64,000 nt of DNA from Oxyruncus cristatus (taxonomy: Eukaryota; Chordata; Aves; Passeriformes; Cotingidae), in contig VXAY01002893.1 in assembly GCA_013399855.1 (NCBI GenBank), positions 551,001 to 615,000 on the forward strand, read 5' to 3'. This document shows, one piece after another, positions 12,001 through 24,192 of this stretch (the stretch's first letter is position 1; every line of letters begins with the position of its first letter). Under the pieces are notes generated by a model. It saw only the letters and a program-made list of their open reading frames with translations, did no database searches and was not told the DNA's origin. The translations under genes and the position numbers were made by a program.

Positions 12001-14699
12001 TTTTATTTCCAGAAGTCTAGATTTCCTGTTTAAACAATTAATTGGAAGTGTTTTCTCCAGTAGGTTATCTAACTTCCAGTAAAATGTATTTGCCTATGCA
12101 GACTTTATTGACTTATATTGAATTTACCGTGCATTCTCAAACTGAGTTTATCTGTTTACTTCAGTCCCACCTAATCAAGAGAATATTGAATTATCATCAG
12201 ACTATCTCATCTAGTTGGCTGCTGAAGTGCACCAAACATTAATCATTTAGGAACTAGGACTAATGTTTGTTTTCTACTTTTGAGTGTTGAAGCATATGAA
12301 TAATCTGGATTTACAACCTTGCAATAGGAAGGTCAGCAAAGATTAAAAATGTTTCAGTGTCTATAGATTTATTAAAACATAATGTGTTAATATTGGATGC
12401 AACAGAAGGAATGGCAACATAGAAAATCTCAAAGAAAGGAGGTGATGTGAATTCAAAACATACCCTTTTCAGCTTTACCAAATGTTGTTAGACTCCCCTA
12501 CACAGAAATGTCATTTGGTTTCATTAGACTAAAATCCTAAATGTTTAAAGTGAACATAAATCAGCCACTGGTAGATAGAGGGTAACTGTTGATCAGCATA
12601 AAGCTCATTAATTTTCACACCACTAATTTGCCAACCTATGTCACTTTGCTTTCTTGCAGACATTTAACAGCAGATCAAGGCAGAAGGGAGCTTCATATTA
12701 CTGATGTTTCATTATTTAAATCACATTTGTGAACATAATGAAAAGTATTAGCTTAAGCACTTAAAAGTAGACTACAGGTGTAGGACTAAACCCAAAACAT
12801 TTTCCTTGTGCTGTTTCCCTGCTGTTTCCCCCTCGTGTCTCTGTCTGTTTTTAAATTGGCTCTATCTCTTTATTACATTTAAGCCTAAAGACTTTCTTCT
12901 CTTTAAATTAGCAACATCCTTTCATTCATAGTTGCCTCCTCCTCTTATATCCCATAATACCCATATGGAATTACAACAGTGTGAAATTGGAGCTGAACAG
13001 CAGTCATCGAGACTCTATACCTACTTTACAAGAATGCTGTGTATGGAAAATGTATACTGGTAAATTAAAGTTATATTTTATTCTGTAAAAGAACTCTATA
13101 TCACCAGAAAACAAATTCTAAATAGTGCATTGTAGACCACAGCTGAGTAGGTCTTTCACCCCTAACTCTCCTACTTTCACTGCAGTGTTTTATCATCCTT
13201 TCTGTTTAAAACTTTCCTGTAATTTTAAGCATGTTTTCGTGTACTTCACTTAGATAAATAAAAAATTACTTCTTACTGGCTATTAATTAAAATATTGAGG
13301 GAAAGCTCCATAGTTTCAGTTCGTACTCCTCTACTTGAATTTTAAACATTTTAATGCTAATTCTGATGATATTCAAAGGGAGTTGTTTTATATTTTTTTG
13401 TGGTCATAGACAATTCATAATGGTTAATGTACGTAATTACATGATAAATCAGGTCAGGGTGTGCTTTTATTGTGTCAAGCCAAACTATATCAGCTAGATT
13501 GTAAGTGAAGAAGAGTGCTTGTGTTACCTAGGAAGATCCAAGTTCATATGCATTTTAATAAAATTAAGTTGTGTTTACTATTTTCCCTGTGTGGAAGCCA
13601 CATTAAAGAGAAAGTTCTGATGGTAAATTGCTACCAGGAAATTTGAGTAGCAATTCAACAATTCAGACCAGTCAGTGTGCGAGGTGATTGGTGATAATAA
13701 ACATGTTTTCCATATGATTTTGAACAATCCAAAGTGATACTAACACCACAAAGTAAAAATACACAACTTTTATACTCTACATCCAAAAAAGAAAAAAAAA
13801 AAGCCAATCTGATTCAAACAGAATGAAATTCAAGAGTAATTTTATATATGGCTTCACAGAAAAAGGCTTTTGGCCTGTTATGATTGGTTTTGAAAATTTT
13901 TCATCAGTAACAATCTTATTCTAAACAGAGGAAAACCTCCTTTATGAAAATAGAGAGAAAAGGAAGAGACTGATAAATTCATGGGGCGTATTGTTGCAAA
14001 TGTCCCACTTTTTTGTTTTGGGGAAATATATATAATATGTATTTTTAAGTTTTTTAATTTAGGTACATTAGGAAGTCTACACTGGACCTGAGGGAAAAGA
14101 TGTATCATTGAATTTGTTCATAGAGTGACACATGAAGCCTGATGCTGAAACTCAGTGTACCATGAATCACCAGTGCATAAGATAATGCATTATTTTTATA
14201 TACTTGCCCTTGAATAAAAATGATAACAAATAAAGAGAACAACTTATCAAAATATAACAGAATCACAGAATACGCTGAGTTGGAAGGAACCCACAAGGAT
14301 CATCAAGTCCAACTCTCAGCCATGCACAGGATCAGCCCTGAGAGTCACACCATGAGTCTGAGAGTGTCATCCAAATGCTGTGACCACTTCCCTGGGGAGC
14401 CTGGTTCCAGTGCCCAAACATCCTCTGGATGAAGAACCTTTCTTTAATATCCAACCTAAACCTCCCCTGGCACAACTTCAGGCCGTTCCCTTGAGTCCTG
14501 TCACTGTTCACCAGAGAAGAGATCAGTGCCTGCTCCTCCTTTACCCCTCATGAGGAAGCTGTAGACTGCAACAAGGTCTTCTCTAAATCTCCTCTTCTAC
14601 AGGCTGAACAGACCAAGTGACCTAAGCTGCTCCTCATAGGGCTTCTCCTCAGGGCCTTTCACAATCTTCCTTGCCCTTATTTGGATGCTCTCTAAGAGC

Positions 14700-15662
14700 T
14701 TAATATCTTTCTTGTATTGCAGTGCCCAAAACTGTACACAATATCCAAGGTGAGGCCTCCCCAGTGCAGAGCGGAGGGGGACAATCCCATTCCTCGACCA
14801 GCTGGCAATGCTGTGCCTGATGCCCCCCAGGACACGGTTGACCCTCCTGGCTGCCAGGGCACTGCTGACTCATATTCAACTTGCCACTGACCAGGATCCC
14901 CAGGTCCCTTTCCATGGCGCTGCTTTCCAGAATCTCATTTCCCAATCTGTACGTACATCCAGGCTTGTCCCGTCCCAGGTGCAGAATCCAGCACTTTCCC
15001 TTGTTTAACTTCATATGATTGGTGATTGCCCGGCCCTACAATTTGTGGAGGTCTCTCTGGAGGGCGTCCCTGCCTTTGAGGAAATCAACAGCTCCTCCCA
15101 GTTTTGTGTCGGTTGCAAACCTGCTTAGTATCCCCTACAGTCCTGTGTCCAAGTCATTTATGAAGACGTTGAAGAGCACAGGGCCTCAGACAGAGCTCTG
15201 TAGATCCCCACTAGTGACAGGTTGCCAATCTGATGTCGCCCCATTCACTATTACCCTCTGTGCTTGACCTGTGAGCCGATTGCTCACCCATCACATGATG
15301 TGTTAATCCAGGTGTGTGAAGGATATGGATAGAGACAGTATCAAAAGCTTTACTGAAATCCAGAAAGATTACATCAACTGGCTTCCCTTTATCAACTGTG
15401 TGGGTTACCTTGTCATAAAAGGAAATCAGGCTGGACAAGCAGGATTTTCCTCTCATGAAGCCATTCTGGCCGAGACTGCATTGTCTCTCAGGTATTTTTC
15501 AATACCTCCCAGAATAATCTTCTCCATCACTTTACCAGGCAGTGAAGTGAGATTGACAGGCCTGTAGTTTCCAGGGTCTTTCTTCTTGCTCTTCATGAAA
15601 ATCTGGACGGCAATTGCCAGTTTCCAGTCAGCTGGGACCTCCTCTGGATTCTGAAGACTGCT
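14700..15662 (-). pseudogene. CR1 ORF2 reverse transcriptase remnant
   Basis: Read 5' to 3' on the minus strand, this shows the RT fingers block KDPGNYRPVNLTSLPGKVME. Next come GKSCLSSLISFYDKV and then VIFLDFSKAFDTVS, which carries the first catalytic aspartate. After several stops it continues with GPVLFNVFINDLDTG and the palm motif as FATD where FADD is expected. It ends with KLNKGKCWILHLGRDKPG and LGNEILESSAMERDLGILVS, typical of the C-terminal side of RT. Frames change several times. The enzyme would have reverse-transcribed CR1 RNA; this copy is dead. Confidence 0.88.
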
Positions 15663-16310
15663 CAAAAATCAAAAGTGCCAGGTTTTGCTGGCACTTTTCC
15701 TCCTGTCGACAGGGACTTTAAAGTCAATCACCGCGTGGTTGCTGTGGCCAAGACGGCCACCAATCTGCACTTTGCTCACAAGATCCACTCAGTTGAGAAG
15801 CAGCAGATTGAGGAGGACATTTTTCTGAGTCGTGTCCCTTAGGACCTGTTCCATGAAGCTGTCATCCAGGTTTTTTAGGAATCTTCTGGCCCAGGTTGGA
15901 CCAGCTGTGTGATGATTCCAGTTAATTTCTGGCAAGTTGAAATCTCCCATATGGACAAAGGTGGTTGCCTTGTAAGTGTCCCTTATTTCCTCAAAGAATA
16001 ATTCATTGGAATCATTGTCCTGGCTGGGAGGACTATAGTAGACTCCCTTGATGACATCTGCATTATTTATTTGCCCCTTGATTCCTACCCAGCGGCTTTC
16101 AACTCTGCCATTGCCAACTGTGAGCTCCATACATTCTAATCCTTCTATTACATACAGTGCCACCTCTCTGCCTCTTCAGCCACACCTATCCCTCCTAAAG
16201 AGCCCGCGACAGGGACTCATCCCAGCAGGTTTCACTTTGGCTATTGATGTCAAATCTCTGGGACATGCGGAGGACAAAAGCCAAAACTGAAATATTTTCC
16301 TACCTTTCCT
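15663..16310 (-). pseudogene. CR1 ORF2 endonuclease domain remnant
   Basis: The minus strand encodes an apurinic-type (AP-like) endonuclease of CR1, which nicks the target DNA. An open stretch (16163 to 15789) has VALYV-like text at its start, GVYYSPPSQDNDSNELFFEE, then MGDFNLPEINW (the conserved GDFN motif) and RRFLKNLDDSFMEQVLRDTT. Downstream, in a broken frame, the sequence reads GGRLGHSNHAVIDFKV, where the family has a GxSDH motif with a catalytic Asp-His; here Asp is Asn. Upstream, scraps of ITETxWD-type text lie near 16,240. It is inactivated by stops and substitutions. Confidence 0.86.
15671..15698. other. Perfect 11-bp inverted repeat, 6-nt loop
   Basis: AAAAGTGCCAG (15671-15681) pairs perfectly with CTGGCACTTTT (15688-15698) across the loop gttttg. 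It sits at the endonuclease/RT deletion junction of the CR1 copy. Confidence 0.85.
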
Positions 16311-17080
16311 GAGGTCGGCTACTTTCCAAACTGTGCAGATTTGGAAGACGTTAACTCACAAAAGAACATTCTTAGTTTTATGGTAGTTGATTGTTTTAAT
16401 TTTTTGGCTGGAATTCCTTTGGATTGACACAAGGTACTGTAGTCTTTTAATTATGTGCTCAATTATTCAATCATAATGTATGAAGAATGCTATTTCTCAG
16501 TCACAAAGCAGCTCATTGATTTTTAATCCATATAAACCAGGCTGCTGAACAGGAGCAATCATCTAGATTCCTGGCATGTGCAACTGGGTAACACTTTTTT
16601 TTCCACTGAAGAGTTCTTCTATGAAATAGTAATAATAAAGCCATTCCAGAAAGTAGAGGTATCATATTACATTTTTCACTCTCCTGTGGGTTTAGACCAT
16701 TGCTGTTGCTGATGTTCTCTATTTCATTCATGTAAGTGATCGTCTTGTGGTAGTTATACTTCCCCTCTTGTACCTTTTGTTTAATATTGCATGTGAGTAA
16801 CTCAGTATATCAAGTCCATTTGAGGTAATCTCTGAGCTGTCTAATTGTACAATATTCTGCTGTTGGTACTTAGTACCTCATTTAGTAGTTTTTCTCTGTG
16901 GATTTGAAATACACAATGCAGAAATTATGTATAATTTTTCTAAATATATCTTGTGTTTAGCTATAATTTTCTGAGTCAATATGATTATTAGTACTCTTGT
17001 GAGTGAAAGTGAAATGCTCCCCTAATCCTGATAAATTAACAGACAGTATTTGTTTCACTATTTATTATGGTGTGTTTTTA

Positions 17081-17145
17081 GTCTAATAGCACTGTATGTG
17101 GTACATGATGCCTACATTTACAGTCTAATGTACTGTAGGTGGTAC
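17081..17145. repeat. Imperfect two-copy duplication, about 42-bp spacing
   Basis: gtctaatagcactgtatg followed by tggtac (17081-17104) recurs as gtctaatgtactgtagg followed by tggtac (17123-17145). Confidence 0.6.
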
Positions 17146-20100
17146 TCACAACTTTTAGAGCAGTTTGAGTAATTCAGGTAGTGCCCCTGTGGCCTGGTGA
17201 GTGGTAGTCTCACTGCAGAAGATGCCTTGAGCTCTTTCTGGTTTGCTCCCCTTTACAGTATTGACGTGTTTTCAAGACCACAGCTACTTACCATTAAGTT
17301 GTGGTAAATTGAGATAATCACAGATGAACATAAGGAACATATAAAGTAATGTCAAAATTAGATGTGAGAAACTCCTGCCTTCCGGATTTCTGTCTGATCC
17401 ATAATAGGAGATCTCCCTTTGGAGCACCACAAATCCAAAAAGGATTCAGTAGCAGATGTCAGGAGTTTGTTGTTTGTCAGGAGAGGAGGAAGGAGGCATT
17501 GAAATGTGTGAGACATTTGAGAACTGAATATTAGGCTGACAAATGTGTCACAGGGCAGTGAAGCAGTGCTCGATATTGTTGCTAGTGGCTGTGTGGACTG
17601 TATTCATGGTCACTGGGTGAATTTCTTTACTAGCAGTTGCTGTCAATGGACATCAAAGAGTTTGAGACAACTGGCATTTTCAGAATACATTGGTAATTGA
17701 ATTGGTTGAGCAGTGTGCCAAGAAAACAATTGGAGAGCTCCTATAAATACACATGTCCTATTACATTGACATGGTACATTTGAATAAGATCTCTCCTTGC
17801 ATCTATAAACAGGACTAAGATTAAAACAAAGATTTTCTCAGGTAGTCTATATACATTAAATATTTAGTCTATGCTCACTTGATTTAATTGAGCATTAAAA
17901 AACAAGTCATTTGATAAAGAGAGGAAGATATTGCTACTTATAGTGAGTAGACAGGATCTGCAGATGAACATTGTGCTGTTTATTCATCTCCTTTGTAACT
18001 AAGAATATTTCTGAAACTTTAAAAAGGAGATGGACCACAAGGCCTGAAAAATAACACATTCAGGAATTGAAAATCTCCATTAACACAATGGTAGATATTT
18101 AAATCATCATAATGATTACCATGACAATGAAATTGGCTATTATAACACAGTTTTGGTTTCAAGGCTTTCTACTTTTTACAATTATGCTGAAAGCTTGTGA
18201 CAACCTTGCCTAACATGAGAAAGACTTGAAATCTGTGTTTAGCCTTTCAAGACTGTGTTTGAGCAATTCACTAGAATGTTTAACTTTCAAAGAGAGTGCC
18301 CATTAAAAGTGCTAGTGGGGGAGTGCCTGCTAGCAGTGATTTATCAGCTCAAATCCAAGGCTTAAGTGAAACTCATGGTAGAAAGAGGTGGAATAATTTA
18401 AACTGCAATCAAAATGTAAGTAAGCCACATTTTTATACTTTTAAAGTGTAAAATCACCACTTTTTCATATCTGATTACCTTTTTCAGTTTAAGACAACTT
18501 AAACATAATTCACTTCGGAGTTGATATCCACAGACTCAGTTCATCAGCAAATAAAGAACAGCAGCCAGGAGCATGCTTTCAAATTAAATTATTGCTCAAA
18601 TGGACATGGAAAGCAGAATAAAATCTCTCAAAGTTGGAAGATAAATAAGGAAGTTCACAATTATTAAGTAGATTAATTGACTTTTTAGCAAAAATATAAT
18701 TTATAAAAATTAATTTCTGAATGAAGATAATTTAAAACTAAAATCAACATATTTCAGGAATATTTATGAAGTGACAAGGCAGAGTTCTGCTTTTTCAACA
18801 TTAGAAGTTTGATCTAAATATATGCAAAATAAACCTATAGTCATAATTTCTACCTCCATACTGACTGATGTATTTTTCTTCCCCTTATTCCACACTTCAG
18901 CTTGTGATTTATGTTTTTTACATCCCCGAATTTGTTATAGAACTTCTTCCTTCACACCTTAAGACCCATCATTTAATTTTTGCTCATACGCATCTCAATC
19001 TCTCATTTAGCCTAAATCTCATTATGTTTCACCGTTACCGCTGGATCATCCTCCTTATCACATTCCCATCCATGAAAGGTTTTACTTTGAAAGGCACCTG
19101 AGCCTGTCCTGGTGACCACATCTCTGCATCCCTGCAGGGGTTCCCCACCTGTGGCTCCACTAGACACAGTGCAGCTGAATCTCCTACTCCCTGCTGCAGT
19201 GAGATTACCCACCTTCACTTCAACACTTCTGTTTCCCCTAAATGTTGTTTTTCATTCCCACAGTTCCTATGGAATACTTCCTTCTTCTCCCTGTTTTCTC
19301 TAATTAGTCTAAAGCTTTACTGAACAGGGACAGTTTCTAATAACATGCATGCACAGTGCCCAATTCAATAATGTTCTGACTGCAGTAAGAACCTCTCTGT
19401 TTTATGCACTTATGAGCTGGAATAACCCATTGTGTAAAGGCATACTAGTCTAGAGCGAAGCCACATAAAAAAATGGAGTAGTCAGCACTTCAAGATATCA
19501 TTGCTGAGTTGCCAGCTGGTGGTCCTTGACACATCACCAGAGCAAGGCTTGAACTCATTTCTGGATCTACTGCAAAATTGCTTAGCAGCTCAGTTGACTC
19601 CCCTCCCCATAAATATGCTGTAAAACGAGTAATAAATAACATGTCCAATAATTAATTCTTCCTGGAACAGTATCCTCTGGATAAGGATAACTCCTGGAAT
19701 GATACTGTTGTATGAGTTGGCCTTCACTCCACTTGCTGGCTGATGCAGAAAGGAGGAATCTATAGTCAAGGTCTGTCGAGAAGATTTGGATTTCTGTCAC
19801 TATAAAGATACCCCTTGTCTTTAAGACTAATGAGGGGAAGGAAAGAGACCCAAATGTTCCTGCTTTAGGCATGAAAGAAAAGAAGGATGATGGTTTGTGA
19901 TGCTTTTTGGCACTCCTTTGCAACTGAGCTTATGTGCATTCAAACTTAATATTTTGCTTTTCCATACTGGGTGTGTTGCAGCACCTCTGCAGATGCCCTA
20001 GAAAAGAAAGGAAAAAAAAAAATCCCTGTATCTGAATACTTATTTTAAGGAAAAATTCTCAAGGTGTTGCTAAGGAAATGAATATGAAGATAGATACCTC

Positions 20101-20534
20101 AGACTATTTCTGCTCAGAGATGGGATTCAGAAGTCCTTGGAACCAGTTCCTCTCCCCTTACTTGTGTGTAAGGGACCTCCTCAATTCTTTTGAGTTTAAT
20201 GCATTATAAAAGCTCCTTGGTAAAACAGAGCTAAAAATGGAATTTGTTATCTAATAAAAGTCACTTAACCATTATCAGTACCTTGGCACTCTCTCTAGGT
20301 TGAGAATCTATTGGGACTAACTTACTGAAGCCTTATTATTGAGGTATTAATCATATCAGACTTCCAGCCATGTCTATCAACTGCTCAAAATAAGTGTAAC
20401 ATTATTCTTTTTCACATGCAATGTCTCCAACTTTCCAATTGTCAGATAAGAAAGAAAAAATTGATGGTGCACTCATTTCGAATTCAAATCTAATACCACA
20501 TTTATTCCCAATCTAGTACATTTAACACATTATG

Positions 20535-20640
20535 AACCTAATTCTCTGTGGGTGTAAATTAGTGCAGCTTCACTTATACCAATAGCAGGCTCTGCTGATT
20601 GACGTCAACTGAGACCTGCAAAGTACACACAAGTAACAAG
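20535..20640. repeat. Possible remnant of an old amniote interspersed repeat
   Basis: The string tgtgggtgtaaattagtgc followed by agcttcac and ttataccaat resembles a widespread old amniote repeat containing 'ggtgtaaatcagtgtagctcc'. This rests on memory of that repeat and a short match, so the call is weak. Confidence 0.28.
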
Positions 20641-21267
20641 CACAAATATGGAGAAAAGCAGAACCCTTCCACATCTTTGTTTTCATTTGTGAGCTGCAGG
20701 TTAGGGGTCTTTGCTACTTTAACTCTGATTCTTTTTTAAGTGAGATTTTAATTTTAGTATCTTTCCTAGCATAGGTGATTCTCTCTTTACCTCAAAGGTG
20801 GAGAAAAATTATTCAGAAAAAACTTCCGAACAGAAAAGTTTCAACTCTCAGGTCTGCGTATTGTGGGAATATGCTCAAGCCATAACATTCATATACAAGT
20901 TATGAGTGATCCTAAAAGTTAGGAATATGCTGATTGACATGTAGCAACAATATTGTTTCAATTGCCAAAAGATTTTCCTCTCTTTGACTTTTCTTAACTG
21001 GTATTATCTATCCCACAAAATTTCTTTCACTGTCTGTCATTTGCACAAACTCTCTGAGAAAGGACAACAGCCCTTTCCACAAATAAATAAATTACTTGAC
21101 CTCCCACCTTCTTTTTTCCCCCATAGATCATACTCATTTCTCATTCCCATGATTTTTTTGCTACTGTAGTCTACCCCCATTCGGCATAGCACCAGTAACA
21201 CACTGGGCATGTGATATCTAGTCACTCAGGCTCATCTGTCTATTCATTTTGTTTATGAGGGTGCAAA

Positions 21268-21291
21268 AGCCTGGAGTAGAAGCTCCAGGCT
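21268..21291. other. Perfect 9-bp GC-rich hairpin
   Basis: AGCCTGGAG (21268-21276) pairs with CTCCAGGCT (21283-21291) across the loop tagaag. The flanks do not extend the stem, so it is too short for a pre-miRNA. Confidence 0.75.
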
Positions 21292-22136
21292 CACGTTCTT
21301 TTGGAGCTGTCTTTGCAAGCTTGCTGTTATGTCATACTTTCCTGTCACTACATATTAAACACTCAGGTACTAGCATGGGGCAGTGCCTCAGAGCTTTTTC
21401 TCCTTAGTAAACTAAGATCAAAACTCTTTTTTGTCTTCTAGGAAAACCTTGCCTCCTCTTCTACTACCTTTGTTTTCCAAGAGACAGAAGATAGATTTGT
21501 ACATCTAAGCTCTTCAGACTCTACCTCAACTCAGATTCTTACATGTCAAAATTGTCTTATAACATGAGGCAGCTCTACTTCTGCTCCATTAAAACTCATT
21601 TTTCTCACTACCTATATGAAAGATAAAACTCTTGGTTAAAGGCTGCTGCTAGAATAAGCAGCTATTTTCAGGCCTGAAATCACCCTGGCTGTATTGTAAA
21701 CATATATCTGAGCTGACCTCAGCTTTCTAAGCCAAATACAACCTCGTCAGCCAGCTATATAGATGTGATTCACACTCTAAACAGGTTTTTCTAGCAGGCT
21801 CCTATCTGGATCGTCGGTACCCAGGTATGTGCCATCATCCCACATAACCATTATCCACGATAATATGGCAAAAGAGGATTCATTAGTTATGCTTCCTCTG
21901 GCTTTTCAGGGCCACAAGTCTCATTTGTATGGTGGTGCATACCAGAAAGGTTCTTTATCTGTGAAGATAAATACAGCTATGACTGCATCCCACACCCGCT
22001 GAGCAACTCTACAAAACTTTCTCCCCCCTTCCCTCCTCTTTAATAAGCAGGTACCATTTCCCTCTGGGAAGTACTCTGTGTTGCCTATACAGTCTTCCTT
22101 GTCTGACTACAGCACCCTACTGTTCTTCCTCCTTAG

Positions 22137-22174
22137 GGAACTGGCTATGCTGCCATACCAAAAGCTTCAACAAG
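22137..22174 (+). other. Candidate 38-nt exon with near-consensus splice sites
   Basis: The 3' splice site is TTCTTCCTCCTTAG|GG with a branch-point-like tctgac about 30 nt upstream (near 22,101-22,106). The 5' splice site is CAACAAG|GTGAGTG, a perfect match to the consensus over the first six intron bases. The 38 bases between are open in all three frames (for example GTGYAAIPKAST or ELAMLPYQKLQQ). I do not recognise the peptide. It could be a small coding exon, an exon of a non-coding RNA, or a silent cryptic exon in a long intron. No partner exon nearby is certain. Confidence 0.35.
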
Positions 22175-24192
22175 GTGAGTGTACTCATTTTTTGCAGAAA
22201 CAGTGCAAAAAAACATGAATAAAAAATTCAGATGCCACTGGCACATCACACACCACTTGGAAAAGTAGCAGCTGCAAGATACTGCTAATGTAGGTTGGTC
22301 AAGTCTGCAGGAGTGTGAACAAGTCCTGCTGTGTCAGTCAAGTGCTTATTGCACTCAGTCTATAGAACTGGGACTTGAACAGGAGACAGCCTCTCCTGCT
22401 GTCCCCTAACATCATATCTGTCTGACGATCCAGTTGCTTTGTTTTGCAGTCAAACAAAAGCGTGAGCCAACACACAGTTATCCTGGACAACTGGGAGATT
22501 TGGGCTTCAGCACAACCTTGAAAGTGAGGTAACATGACAGAAGAGGACACCCAAGGAGGAAAATTTTTTAAGTGGCATTTGTGTTTCAGTTCTCTTCGGT
22601 TAATCTTGGTGGGAATGGTAGTGTAACAAATCCAACTGTGAAGACGGTAAGATTTTACAACTCCTGCATCTCTTCCCAAATACTAGAAAATACATCAAAA
22701 GTCGAAACAATACAAATGAATGCTGAGATACATGAGCTTAATATCACTTTTCAGTCAGAAAATTGTGTACCTGCCAAATGCTGTGACACGACAACTTGCC
22801 TTTGTGTATAAAAGCAAAATCATCTAAGTTAGCTATGCATGTCTGAAATTCATGAAGTCACTGCAAATGAAAAATATTGAACATAAAAACAAAACATGTA
22901 AAACAAATAATAACCTTTCAATGTTTTGATTGCCCATATTAATGTTTCTTACCTTTCTACTGTGAATATAGAACTTTGTCCTATAACATATATGATTTTT
23001 TTCTTATTGATGCCAAATCTTACTATGAAGTTTCTTAATAACAGCATTTTAAAACAGGAGGTGTTCTAAGGAAAGGTTAGCTTGACTGATAAGAAAGAAA
23101 AAATTATTTACTCTATGTTAAAATTGATAAAGTCCAGTTTAGTTACTTTTCTGTTTTTGACTTCTACAACTTTAGTGTATGTAATATACAATTGTATAAT
23201 AATCTATAAATGGATTGGTGGTTTGTTAGTGGTCCTCAATGGACATAATAGGAATGCAACGCTTCTGAAAAATCTACAAAGGCCACTAAAATTTCTCTGC
23301 TACATTTGCCGATTTTTTTGACCACAGAAAAATGACCTCTGTCATTCTCAAAACTCTTAGGTTTTATTTAAACAGCTGAGTACATTGTTTGTGTTTTTTG
23401 TTTCCATTATACCCGGTAATCCAATTTTTAAGTATAAAGCATGGTTTAATTAGAAAAATGTGTGCATTTATGCAAGGGAAGATAATAATATCTGCATTAC
23501 AGTAGAACCTTTTTAATTTACATTAATGATAGGGAGAGCTATGGTGAATTAAAGAATTTTGCAAATTAACATCAAAGTGAATAAATAATGAAGACTAGAG
23601 GGTAGTTAATCCACAAAAGTTTCATTAATTCCTTTTAAGAGTTTTAATTTGGCTATAATTATCTGTGATTTTGTTATTCTTTAGTTAAGAGGTAGCAAAA
23701 CATCTGATGTATGCTATGATGCTAAAAATGATTTTTGCTCTGCAAAGTTTACAGTCAAGAGGACACCTGCAGAAGAAAAAAAAAAGCAACCATATTGGAA
23801 AACACACAGGGGAGCATGACCTGTCATTCTTCCTCATCATTATTCACATCTCTTTGCTGGCGTGTTCCAGCAGTGAGGACGATAGTGTTCACATGTGTAC
23901 TGGAACACAGCCCATAAAAATGAAGTATTTAAAGTAGAGACTGGAAGAAACTTAATGGAGTTTTGGGCTGCTTAGTCAATGCACGTCTAAGTGGAATGCA
24001 GACTACTGGGGTTTTGAAGAACGACGCGATGAAAGTAAAACATATCAAAGAATAATTTCCTTTAAATTATTTTTAACTTAAAGGTGAACATGAACTCATC
24101 TTTAAAGATCTTTTCTAATAGGTCCCAAGATCTTAAAAAAATTTAGCAGTTTGTGTTTTGACTACCAAAAGTGGTATTTTATGATGCTTTTT

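Larger units (their letters stand above)
6611..14257. other. AT-rich non-coding stretch with few notable signals
   Basis: No gene is recognisable across 7.6 kb. Listed separately are a 24-bp tandem duplication at 8114-8160 and a weak exon or ORF candidate at 8778-9024. There are an A-run near 10,028 and a T-run near 11,920. A GT/GA/A-rich low-complexity patch lies at 11,799-11,837. The many short reading frames show no protein family I know. Confidence 0.55.
14258..16315 (-). mobile_element. CR1 LINE, longest copy in the window, internally deleted
   Basis: The plus strand starts with the CR1 3' terminal repeat in reverse (cagaatcacagaatacgc), then gttggaaggaacccacaagg and atcatcaagtccaactc, and runs about 2 kb up to the endonuclease region. 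It is from a different CR1 subfamily than the copies at 3.6 and 24 kb. Endonuclease and RT remnants directly abut at about 15,660, where CR1 normally has a linker of roughly 200 codons or more, so an internal segment is missing. The 5' end at about 16,315 is truncated within the endonuclease; its exact end is uncertain. Confidence 0.92.
16316..24192. other. AT-rich non-coding stretch
   Basis: No gene is recognisable over 7.9 kb. Listed separately are an imperfect duplication at 17081-17145, a possible old amniote repeat at 20535-20640, a GC-rich hairpin at 21268-21291 and a strongly flanked 38-nt exon candidate at 22137-22174. All other open frames are short and show no family I know. Confidence 0.55.

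Noticed and set aside
14808..16290. Plus-strand ORFs of 66 to 83 codons inside the 14-kb CR1
   Set aside because: Antisense shadows of CR1 endonuclease and RT.
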